A stretch of DNA of 64,000 nucleotides from Neisseria sicca. Lineage in GTDB: Bacteria; Pseudomonadota; Gammaproteobacteria; Burkholderiales; Neisseriaceae. The stretch spans positions 186,001 to 250,000 of the forward strand of contig NZ_CP072524.1 of NCBI RefSeq assembly GCF_017753665.1, in the 5' to 3' direction. The notes under the pieces are model-generated. The model made no database searches and was not told the origin of the DNA. It worked only from the letters and a program-made list of their open reading frames with translations. A program made the position numbers and the translations under genes. Of this stretch, positions 50,356 to 57,977 are shown piece by piece (position 1 is the stretch's first letter; the number at the start of each line of letters is the position of its first letter).

Positions 50356-52569
50356 ATGAGCAACACACGACAAACACCGGAAATCCCCGCCGCACCGCTG
50401 CAAGAATCCCGCGCGTGGTTTGACGCGCACACCGCCGGTTTGCCCGAACCTGCGCAAAAGCTGCTTCAGACGGCCTTGTCGCTGGCCGAGACGCATTATC
50501 CTGCCGATGCCGTCACGCCGTATGGTGAGCCGCTGCTCGACCATTTTCTCGGCGCGGCGCAGATGGTCAATGAATTCGACCTGCTCCCCGATGCCGTCGC
50601 CGCGACCCTGCTTGCCGACATCGGACGCTACGTCCCCGACTGGAATCTATTGGTTTCCGAACGCTGCAACAGTACTGTCGCCGAGCTGGTCAAAGGTGTG
50701 GACGAAGTGCAGAAGCTCACCCACTTCGCCCGTGTGGACAGCCTCGCTACGCCCGAAGAGCGCGCCCAGCAAGCCGAAACCATGCGTAAAATGCTGCTGG
50801 CGATGGTAACTGACATCCGCGTCGTGTTGATCAAGCTCGCCATGCGCACCCGCACCATGCAGTTTCTCAGCGAGGTTCCCGACAGCCCCGAAAAACGCGC
50901 CGTCGCCAAAGAAACCCTCGACATCTTCGCTCCGCTCGCCAACCGTTTGGGCGTGTGGCAACTTAAATGGCAGCTCGAAGACCTTGGCTTCCGCCATCAA
51001 GAACCCGAAAAATACCGCGAAATCGCGCTGCTTTTGGACGAAAAACGCACCGAACGCCTCGAATACATCGAAAACTTCCTCAACATCCTGCGCGCGGAGC
51101 TCAAAAAATACAACGTTCACTTCGAAGTAGCCGGTCGCCCGAAACACATCTACTCCATTTACAAAAAAATGGTGAAGAAAAAACTCAGCTTCGACGGCCT
51201 CTTTGACATCCGCGCCGTGCGGATTCTGGTCGATACCGTCCCCGAGTGTTACACCACGCTGGGTATCGTCCACAGCCTCTGGCAACCCATCCCGGGCGAG
51301 TTCGACGACTACATCGCCAACCCTAAAGGCAACGGCTATAAAAGTTTGCACACCGTCATCGTCGGCCCGGAAGACAAAGGCGTGGAAGTGCAAATCCGCA
51401 CCTTCGATATGCACCAATTCAACGAATTCGGTGTCGCCGCCCACTGGCGTTACAAAGAGGGAGGCAAGGGCGATTCCGCCTACGAACAAAAAATCGCCTG
51501 GTTGCGCCAACTCTTGGACTGGCGCGAAAACATGGCGGAAAGTGGCAAGGAAGACCTTGCCGCCGCCTTCAAAACCGAGCTTTTCAACGACACGATTTAC
51601 GTCCTGACCCCGCACGGCAAAGTCCTCTCCCTGCCCACGGGCGCAACCCCCATCGACTTCGCCTACGCCTTACACAGCAGCATCGGCGACCGTTGCCGCG
51701 GCGCGAAAGTCGAAGGGCAAATCGTGCCGCTGTCCACCCCGCTTGAAAACGGACAGCGCGTCGAAATCATTACCGCCAAAAAAGGGCATCCTTCCGTCAA
51801 CTGGCTCTACGAAGGCTGGGTCAAATCCAGCAAGGCAATCAGCAAAATCCGCGCCTACATCCGCCAGCAAAACGCCGACACCGTGCGCGAAGAAGGCCGC
51901 GTCCAACTCGACAAGCAGCTTGCCAAACTCACGCCCAAGCCCAACCTGCAAGAGCTTGCCGAAAACCTCGGCTACAAAAAACTCGACGACCTCTACACCG
52001 CCGTCGGACAGGGCGAGATTTCCAACCGCGCCATCCAAAAAGCCTGCGGCACGCTGAACGAACCGCCGCCCGTACCCGTCAGCGAAACCACCATCGTCAA
52101 ACAGTCCAAAATCAAAAAAGGCGGCAAAACGGGTGTACTCATCGATGGCGAAGACGGCTTGATGACCACGCTTGCCAAATGCTGCAAACCCGCGCCGCCC
52201 GACGATATTGTCGGCTTCGTTACCCGCGAGCGCGGTATTTCGGTACACCGCAAAACCTGCCCGTCCTTCCAACACCTCGCTGAACAAGCGCCTGAGAAAG
52301 TGCTGGACGCAAGCTGGGCGGCATTGCAGGAAGGACAAGTGTTCGCCGTCGATGTCGAAATCCGCGCCCAAGACCGCTCAGGGCTTTTGCGCGACGTATC
52401 CGATGCACTCGCCCGCCACAAACTCAACGTTACCGCCGTGCAAACCCAGTCCCGCGACTTGGAAGCCAGCATGAGGTTCACGCTCGAAGTCAAACAAGTC
52501 AACGACCTCCCGCGCGTCCTCGCCAGCCTCGGCGACGTCAAAGGCGTCTTGAGCGTCACGCGCTTGTAA
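50356..52569 (+). CDS. relA: GTP pyrophosphokinase RelA
   Basis: A 737-residue stringent-response synthetase making (p)ppGpp on stalled ribosomes. The hydrolase-like N-terminal domain is degenerate (HFLGAA and LADIG replace the HD residues), so it is synthetase only. The synthetase domain (about 230-370) has GRPKHIYSIYKKM, FDGLFDIRAVRI and NPKGNGYKSLHTVI. Then come TGS (TPHGKVLSLPTGATPIDFAY), the zinc-finger region with CCKP and HRKTCPSF, and a C-terminal ACT domain. The ATG at 50356 has CGGAGAAA upstream; the longer frame from 50164 is not supported. Confidence 0.95.
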   Translation: MSNTRQTPEIPAAPLQESRAWFDAHTAGLPEPAQKLLQTALSLAETHYPADAVTPYGEPLLDHFLGAAQMVNEFDLLPDAVAATLLADIGRYVPDWNLLVSERCNSTVAELVKGVDEVQKLTHFARVDSLATPEERAQQAETMRKMLLAMVTDIRVVLIKLAMRTRTMQFLSEVPDSPEKRAVAKETLDIFAPLANRLGVWQLKWQLEDLGFRHQEPEKYREIALLLDEKRTERLEYIENFLNILRAELKKYNVHFEVAGRPKHIYSIYKKMVKKKLSFDGLFDIRAVRILVDTVPECYTTLGIVHSLWQPIPGEFDDYIANPKGNGYKSLHTVIVGPEDKGVEVQIRTFDMHQFNEFGVAAHWRYKEGGKGDSAYEQKIAWLRQLLDWRENMAESGKEDLAAAFKTELFNDTIYVLTPHGKVLSLPTGATPIDFAYALHSSIGDRCRGAKVEGQIVPLSTPLENGQRVEIITAKKGHPSVNWLYEGWVKSSKAISKIRAYIRQQNADTVREEGRVQLDKQLAKLTPKPNLQELAENLGYKKLDDLYTAVGQGEISNRAIQKACGTLNEPPPVPVSETTIVKQSKIKKGGKTGVLIDGEDGLMTTLAKCCKPAPPDDIVGFVTRERGISVHRKTCPSFQHLAEQAPEKVLDASWAALQEGQVFAVDVEIRAQDRSGLLRDVSDALARHKLNVTAVQTQSRDLEASMRFTLEVKQVNDLPRVLASLGDVKGVLSVTRL

Positions 52570-52577
52570 GGTGGAAC

Positions 52578-52624
52578 AAAAGGTCGTCTGAAAAACGGAT
52601 TTGGGGTTTTTCAGACGACCTTTT
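52578..52624 (+). terminator. DUS hairpin terminator after relA
   Basis: 18-bp AAAAGGTCGTCTGAAAAA-type stem followed by TTTTT. Confidence 0.8.
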
Positions 52625-52737
52625 TATGAGAATACTTGCGAAGATTTAGAGATTTGGCCATTCGTTGAGTCAACTGCCATCATACCTGTCGGTGCGTGAA
52701 TGACGGCGCAAGTTTTTTATTTTCATGCCGATAAATT

Positions 52738-52779
52738 AAAGGTCGTCTGAAACCCAAAACAAGGTTTCAGACGACCTTT
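52738..52779 (-). terminator. DUS hairpin terminator of adhA
   Basis: 17-bp AAAGGTCGTCTGAAACC stem just past the adhA stop; with the hairpin at 52578 it insulates two convergent genes. Confidence 0.78.
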
Positions 52780-52801
52780 TTAGTCAACTGCCTACATCAA
52801 A

Positions 52802-53845
52802 TTAATGATGACCGCAGCCGCATTCTTTTTTCATGTCGATAACCATGCGGCCGGTGATTTTGCCTTCGCGCATTTCTTGGAAGATTGCCGGAGCTTCGTC
52901 CAAGGCGCGCAGTTGGACTTTCGGTACGACCAAGCCTTCCGCACCGAATTGGAAGGCTTCTTCCAAGTCTTTGCGCGTACCGACCAGTGAGCCAACCACT
53001 TCGATGCCGTCCAAGACCAGACGAGGGATGGACAGGTCCATAGATTCGGGCGGCAGACCGATGGCAACGACGCGGCCGCCTGCACGGACGCAGTCCACAG
53101 CGGAGTTGAACGCGGCGGCGGATACGGCGGTAACAACGGCTGCGTGTGCGCCGCCGGTTTTTTCCTGAATCACTTTGGCTGCGTCTTCTTTGGCGGCGTT
53201 GATGACCAAATCTGCGCCACTTTCTTTAGCGAATGCCAGTTTTTCATCGTTGATGTCGATGGCGACAACGTGTGCGCCGAATACTTTTTTCGCGTATTGG
53301 ACACCCAAGTTGCCCAGACCGCCCGCGCCGTAAACGGCAATCCATTGTCCCGGACGCACGCCGGAAACTTTCACGCCTTTGTAAGTGGTAACGCCGGCGC
53401 AGGTAATGCTGGAAGCTTGCGCAGGGTCGAGGCCGTCGGGTACTTTGACGGCGTAGTCCGCATCAACGATACAGTGGGTCGCCATACCGCCGTCGGCGGT
53501 GTAGCCTGCGTTCAATACGGAACGGCACAAGGTTTCGCGGCCGGTATTACAGTATTCGCACGAACCGCAGCTTTGGAACAACCATGCGATGCTGACGCGG
53601 TCGCCGACTTTCAGGGCGTTCGCGCCCGGAGCGACTTCTTTGACGATACCGATGCCTTCGTGTCCCAACACGCGTCCCGGTTTTTCGCCGTAGTCGCCTG
53701 CCGCAACGTGCAAGTCGGTATGGCACACGCCGCAATATTCGACTTCAACCAACGCCTCGCCGTATTCCAACGGGCGCACTTCGCGTTCTACAACTTCTAC
53801 ATCGCCTGCTACATTTTGATTCACAACAACTGCTTGCATCTTCAT
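52802..53845 (-). CDS. adhA: Zinc-dependent alcohol dehydrogenase
   Basis: A 347-residue medium-chain dehydrogenase (AdhP/AdhA type), NAD-linked. Catalytic zinc ligands are in GVCHTDLH and GHEGIG; the structural zinc cluster is CGSCEYCNTGRETLC, and the Rossmann motif YGAGGLGNLG. The C-terminus ends in ECGCGHH, an extra metal-binding-like tail that the family usually lacks. AAGGAG lies six bases before the ATG. It is divergent from the aldehyde dehydrogenase gene and would supply its substrate. Confidence 0.93.
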   Translation of the reverse strand: MKMQAVVVNQNVAGDVEVVEREVRPLEYGEALVEVEYCGVCHTDLHVAAGDYGEKPGRVLGHEGIGIVKEVAPGANALKVGDRVSIAWLFQSCGSCEYCNTGRETLCRSVLNAGYTADGGMATHCIVDADYAVKVPDGLDPAQASSITCAGVTTYKGVKVSGVRPGQWIAVYGAGGLGNLGVQYAKKVFGAHVVAIDINDEKLAFAKESGADLVINAAKEDAAKVIQEKTGGAHAAVVTAVSAAAFNSAVDCVRAGGRVVAIGLPPESMDLSIPRLVLDGIEVVGSLVGTRKDLEEAFQFGAEGLVVPKVQLRALDEAPAIFQEMREGKITGRMVIDMKKECGCGHH

Positions 53846-53889
53846 GGTGTTCTCCTTGGCATTCGTCAGAAATCCGTAAAAGGTCGGGT

Positions 53890-53943
53890 AGGAGGTAACC
53901 CCTCCTGTAAATGAGAATACTCCCCTTCATTTCGCTGTGTCAA
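53890..53943 (-). promoter_or_regulatory. adhA promoter with leader hairpin
   Basis: On the minus strand: TTGACA (53943-53938), an 18-base spacer, TATTCT (53919-53914), then a GC-rich leader dyad AGGAGG/CCTCCT with a 5-base loop (53906-53890) before the adhA ATG. The perfect -35 box and long spacer recall MerR/NmlR-type promoters, but no spacer dyad was seen. Confidence 0.5.
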
Positions 53944-54187
53944 CACCCTATCTTTTTGAAAAATAAGAAATAAAATGTTATACCATAACATTTTGCCTGC
54001 CTGAAAATATGCCCACCAAGACGCTGAAAAATTCTTACACATATCATGTAAAAAAGGTCGTCTGAAAACTTTAATTACATTAACAAACCCGCTTCATTTC
54101 CATGCGGGGTCAAGCCTTATCGGATTGGATTTCCTATTTTAGAAAATTACATATTTGGAATTTTGAGAACGTTATCACTTTTAATGC

Positions 54188-54216
54188 TTGAACTGAAAGA
54201 GAAAAAATACTATTCT
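54188..54216 (+). promoter_or_regulatory. Promoter of the aldehyde dehydrogenase gene
   Basis: TTGAAC, a 17-base spacer and TATTCT, about 60 bp before the gene. The rest of the 53946-54187 region is A/T-rich with one uptake sequence near 54056 and no gene. Confidence 0.45.
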
Positions 54217-54278
54217 ATTTTCAGACGACGTTTGAGGAACGTCCAAAACCTAAGAAAGACAACTAAGGAGACAGCATC

Positions 54279-55754
54279 ATGGCAAAAGATTTAAATGTGT
54301 TTGATAAAGAGTACGGCCTCTTGATTAACGGCGTGTGGACCAAACCCGGCGCGCTTTTGGATTCCTACAATCCCGCCAACGGAGAATTGTTAGCTAAATT
54401 TACCGATGCATCCGATGCCGATGTCGATGCTGCGGTTGCCGCCGCGCAAGAAGCATTCAAAACATGGCGCAAGACTACCACCACCGAACGCGCCGCCATA
54501 CTCAACAAAATCGCCGATGTGATTGACGAAAACTTGGAATTGTTCGCCTTGCAGGAAACGCTGGACAACGGTAAACCTATCCGCGAAACCCGCGCCGCCG
54601 ACATCCCGCTGGCTTCCGACCATTTCCGTTATTTCGCCAGCGTCATCCGCGGCGAAGAAGGCACCGCCACCCAGCTTGACTCCGAAGACCTGTCTATTGT
54701 CCTGCGCGAACCCATCGGCGTAGTCGGTCAGATCATTCCGTGGAACTTCCCCTTCCTGATGGCGGCTTGGAAAATCGCCCCCGCACTCGCCGCAGGCTGT
54801 ACCATCGTTATCCACCCGTCTTCCAGCACTTCGCTGAGCCTGTTGTCGTTTGCTCAAAAAATCAACCACTTGCTGCCTAAAGGCGTGTTGAACATCATTA
54901 CCGGACGCGGTTCTAAATCCGGCGAATACATGCTGCGCCACAAGGGCTTCAACAAACTCGCCTTTACCGGTTCGACCGAAATCGGCCGCCACATCGGCAT
55001 CGCCGCTGCCGAAATGCTGATTCCCGCTACCTTGGAGCTGGGCGGCAAATCCGCCAACATCTTCTTTGACGACATGCCTTTTGACAAAGCCCTCGAAGGC
55101 GCGCAAAAAGGTATTTTGTTCAACCAAGGCCAAGTGTGCTGCGCCGGTTCGCGCATCTTCGTACAAGAAGGCATTTACGACAAATTCGTCAACGCCTTGG
55201 CTGAAGAGTTCAAAAAAATCAAAGTCGGCCTGCCTTGGGAAGACGATACCCAAATGGGTTCGCAAGTCAACGCCGGTCAGCTTGAAACCATTTTGAAATA
55301 CGTCAAAATCGGCGAACAGGAAGGCTGCCGCATCATCACCGGCGGTAAAAAAATCGAAGGCGAATTGGGCAAAGGCGAATTTGTCGAGCCGACCTTGATC
55401 GAAGCCGGCAGCAACAGCGCCCGCGTCGCCCAAGAAGAAATCTTCGGCCCGGTTGCTACCGTGATTAAATTCAAAACCGAAGAAGAAGTCATCAAAATGG
55501 CGAACGACAGCGAATACGGCTTGGGCGGCGCAGTGTGGAGCAAAGACATCAACCGCTGCCTGCGCGTTTCCAATGCACTGGAAACCGGCCGCGTTTGGGT
55601 GAACTGCTACAACCGCCTGCCCGCAGGCGCACCGTTCGGTGGCTACAAAACTTCAGGCATCGGTCGCGAGACCCACAAAATGATGCTCGCCGCCTACACG
55701 CAGGTGAAAAACATCTACATCTCCACCCGCGAAGAGCGTGAAGGCTTCTATTGA
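54279..55754 (+). CDS. NAD(P)-dependent aldehyde dehydrogenase
   Basis: A 491-residue enzyme oxidising aldehydes, probably acetaldehyde given the divergent alcohol dehydrogenase. IPWNFPFLMAAWKIAPAL, the catalytic Glu in LELGGKSAN and the catalytic Cys in NQGQVCCAG (residues 287/288) are intact, as is EEIFGPV. At the cofactor site the usual Lys of the KPSE/KPSS motif is His179 (VIHPSSSTS), which may change NAD versus NADP handling. AAGGAG precedes the ATG. IS copy B is inserted just after it. Confidence 0.9.
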   Translation: MAKDLNVFDKEYGLLINGVWTKPGALLDSYNPANGELLAKFTDASDADVDAAVAAAQEAFKTWRKTTTTERAAILNKIADVIDENLELFALQETLDNGKPIRETRAADIPLASDHFRYFASVIRGEEGTATQLDSEDLSIVLREPIGVVGQIIPWNFPFLMAAWKIAPALAAGCTIVIHPSSSTSLSLLSFAQKINHLLPKGVLNIITGRGSKSGEYMLRHKGFNKLAFTGSTEIGRHIGIAAAEMLIPATLELGGKSANIFFDDMPFDKALEGAQKGILFNQGQVCCAGSRIFVQEGIYDKFVNALAEEFKKIKVGLPWEDDTQMGSQVNAGQLETILKYVKIGEQEGCRIITGGKKIEGELGKGEFVEPTLIEAGSNSARVAQEEIFGPVATVIKFKTEEEVIKMANDSEYGLGGAVWSKDINRCLRVSNALETGRVWVNCYNRLPAGAPFGGYKTSGIGRETHKMMLAAYTQVKNIYISTREEREGFY

Positions 55755-55861
55755 TTGCCTGCTGAACATCGTTTATTGATGTAGAAAAAAGGTCGTCTGA
55801 AATCTGAACTGCACCCCAAAAGTTGGACACATCCCCTCCAACTCACAAGGTGCAGTTTTTT

Positions 55862-56212
55862 ATGAGCAAATATACATTACACTTCAAATACCAAGCCGTA
55901 CTCCACTACCTGCACATACGCAGCCAACAGCGTACCGCAGACCACTACGGCATCTCCCGAACCCACCTGCGGCGATGGATACGCGCCTATCAGGAAGGCG
56001 GCATCGGCGCACTCGAACATCCACAATCCAAAACCATGACCGAACACCGCAAAAACCCCTTCATCGCCGACAAACCCGACAACGAAAAAACACAGGCAGA
56101 GCTTATCGAAGAGTTGTGCTATATGCGCGCAGAGGTTGCCTACCTAAAGGAGTTAAAAGCCCTCAGCCCAAAGCGGACCGAAAAGGACAAAGCCAAACCG
56201 TCCAAGCACTGA
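55862..56212 (+). CDS. IS3-family transposase OrfA, copy B
   Basis: 116 residues, differing from copy A at three positions (GISR for GISQ; MTEH for MPQH). Helix-turn-helix and coiled-coil parts are intact. Confidence 0.88.
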   Translation: MSKYTLHFKYQAVLHYLHIRSQQRTADHYGISRTHLRRWIRAYQEGGIGALEHPQSKTMTEHRKNPFIADKPDNEKTQAELIEELCYMRAEVAYLKELKALSPKRTEKDKAKPSKH

Positions 56213-57012
56213 GGGCGCAACACCCGCTCAAATACCTGCTGCACATCGCAAACCTGCCCAAAAGCAGCTTTTACTACCATCACCAAGACCGACCCGACCC
56301 CGATGAAGCCGACAAAGCCCTTATCGCCGAAATCTACGAACGGCATAAAGGACGCTACGGGCAAAGGCGCATTGCCGCAGCATTGGATTGGAACCGCAAA
56401 AAAGCAGCTCGGTTGATGAAACAGATGGGGCTGAAAGCCAAAATACGGGCGAAAAAAGCCTACCGCCATCCCGCCATGGGCGAAATATCGGAACACCTCC
56501 TCAAACGCCGGTTCAAAGCCCGAAAGCCCAACGAAAAATGGCTGACCGACGTGACCGAACTCAAAGGGAGCGACGGCAAACTGTACCTCTCGCCAATCTT
56601 GGACTTGTTCAACCGAGAAATCGTCGCCTACGCCATGAGCCGCAATGCTAACAGCGAAATGGTGAAGGAAATGCTCGAAAAAGCCGCACCCCGTCTGACT
56701 GATAAGGGAACGATGCTGCATTCCGACCAAGGTGTGCTGTACCGTACGGCGGGGTATAGGGAATTGCTTGCGGAGCATTCCATGGTTCAAAGCATGTCGC
56801 GTAAGGCGAACTGCTGGGACAATGCACCGATGGAGAGTTTCTTTGCGGTGCTGAAGACGGAGTGTTTCTATAACGCAGGGGAATTGACGGTGGACGAATT
56901 GATGAAGCAGATAGATGACTATATGGATTACTACAACCGGGAGCGTTGCAGTTTGAAATTGAAAAAGCTGAGTCCTGTCGCATACAGAACCCAGCTTGCA
57001 CAGAGCGCCTGA
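56143..57012 (+). CDS. IS3-family transposase OrfB, copy B (made by -1 frameshift)
   Basis: DDE integrase domain identical to copy A: TDVTEL, HSDQG and PMESFF carry the acidic triad. It is expected as an OrfAB fusion through the same AAAAG slip region; the listed start marks the unique part of the frame. Confidence 0.85.
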   Translation, partial: PKGVKSPQPKADRKGQSQTVQALRAQHPLKYLLHIANLPKSSFYYHHQDRPDPDEADKALIAEIYERHKGRYGQRRIAAALDWNRKKAARLMKQMGLKAKIRAKKAYRHPAMGEISEHLLKRRFKARKPNEKWLTDVTELKGSDGKLYLSPILDLFNREIVAYAMSRNANSEMVKEMLEKAAPRLTDKGTMLHSDQGVLYRTAGYRELLAEHSMVQSMSRKANCWDNAPMESFFAVLKTECFYNAGELTVDELMKQIDDYMDYYNRERCSLKLKKLSPVAYRTQLAQSA

Positions 57013-57144
57013 AAAGGCTTTTATGAGTGTCCAAGATTTGGGGACCAGTTCAATCCGGATTCGGGTTTCAGACGACCTTTTTTAAAATTGCGGCAAGTAT
57101 CCCTGCCCTATCAACATTCTAAACTATAGCTAAATTACTTTATT

Positions 57145-57245
57145 TACAATACGCAACTTACCGGCTGTCGTCACTCCTGCGCAGGCGGGAATGACGGCAT
57201 TTGATGACATGCCGGATTTAAAGTTAAGTATGTTTACTATAGAAA
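57145..57245. repeat. dRS3-cored mosaic repeat, inverted relative to 32920
   Basis: ATACGCAACTTACC, a degenerate dRS3 core (CTCCTGCGCAGGCGGGAATGACGG) and TTTAAAGTTAAGTATGTTTAC: the mirror order of the element at 32920-33040. Confidence 0.6.
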
Positions 57246-57291
57246 GCGGGATAAATCCGTTATTTCAAATTTAACGAATTTAAATTTGAAA

Positions 57292-57398
57292 TATAGTGGA
57301 TTAAATTTAAATCAGGACAAGGCGACGAAGCCGCAGACAGTACAGATAGTACGGCAAGGCGAGGCAACGCCGTACCAGTTTAAAGTTAATCCACTATA
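57292..57398. repeat. Correia repeat enclosed element, short form (107 bp)
   Basis: TATAGTGGATTAAATTTAAA and TTAATCCACTATA ends with the usual internal core. It lies 47 bases from the mosaic repeat and directly beside a DUS hairpin. Confidence 0.92.
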
Positions 57399-57405
57399 AA
57401 AAATA

Positions 57406-57439
57406 AAAGGTCGTCTGAAAATCTGTTTTCAGACGACCA
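57406..57439 (-). terminator. DUS hairpin after the small membrane protein gene
   Basis: 14-15-bp inverted DUS arms with a 4-base loop, 56 bases past the minus-strand stop. Confidence 0.65.
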
Positions 57440-57494
57440 TTTTTGAAATTGCAGTCAGGTCATCGTTACCTTATCAACGGTTCAAATTACCTAG

Positions 57495-57746
57495 TCAGCT
57501 AAAAGCCTGCCACACCACCCAAGCAATGATTGTCCAAGCAAATACCACTCCCGCTGCCAATATCATCACAAATACCAGCCAGACGGCAATCTCTATCTTA
57601 CGTCCGGTCAATACGCGCCGTACTTTCCGCAGGCCGCCATGCCGATATGGGCGGCGCAGAACGGAAATGCGCTTTTTGCCGTAGCTCAGGAAATCCCAAG
57701 TAGCGGCAAAGAATTCGAGAACGCCAGATACAAAATCCAATACCAC
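57495..57746 (-). CDS. Small membrane protein, 83 aa
   Basis: It starts at a GTG preceded by GGAG (ACGGAGTTTAAATA). An amphipathic N-terminus (MVLDFVSGVLEFFAATWDFL) and a basic middle (GKKR, RRPYRHGGLRKVRRVLTGRK) are followed by one long hydrophobic helix (about residues 53-80). It looks like a neisserial small inner-membrane protein with a cytoplasmic N-terminus. Function unknown. Confidence 0.6.
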   Translation of the reverse strand: MVLDFVSGVLEFFAATWDFLSYGKKRISVLRRPYRHGGLRKVRRVLTGRKIEIAVWLVFVMILAAGVVFAWTIIAWVVWQAFS

Positions 57747-57805
57747 TATTTAAACTCCGTAAAATATACTGGCGTTATAGTAAATCCAAACAAGGAATCC
57801 CTATT

Positions 57806-57905
57806 CCGTCATTTACGCGCAGGCGGGAATTCGAGCCCTGATTTATCAGGAATATTTAGAGGTTGCCGCGACTTTAAACTTCTGGATTCCCGCCTGCGCG
57901 GGAAT
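57806..57905. repeat. dRS3-bounded repeat unit
   Basis: A degenerate dRS3 (CGCGCAGGCGGGAAT) on the left and a perfect ATTCCCGCCTGCGCGGGAAT (57886-57905) on the right enclose about 55 bp, the usual layout of neisserial intergenic mosaic elements. Confidence 0.7.
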
Positions 57906-57977
57906 GACGGTAATTGAATCTTCCCTGTTCCAATCCGCTGTAAAAACGTTTTCAGACGACCTTTTTGATGTTCGGGT

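Larger units (their letters stand above)
55805..57052. mobile_element. IS3-family element (IS150-like), copy B, 1248 bp
   Basis: Same length and ends as copy A. It is flanked by a perfect ATC target duplication (55802-55804 and 57053-57055). It is inserted in the loop of the DUS hairpin behind the aldehyde dehydrogenase gene: AAAAAAGGTCGTCTGAA stands directly left and TTTCAGACGACCTTTTTT 12 bases right. Confidence 0.93.

Noticed and set aside
42943..57052. Composite transposon formed by the two IS3-family copies
   Set aside because: Same orientation, but copy B has its own perfect ATC duplication and the interior contains core genes (rhlE, relA), so they are independent insertions.
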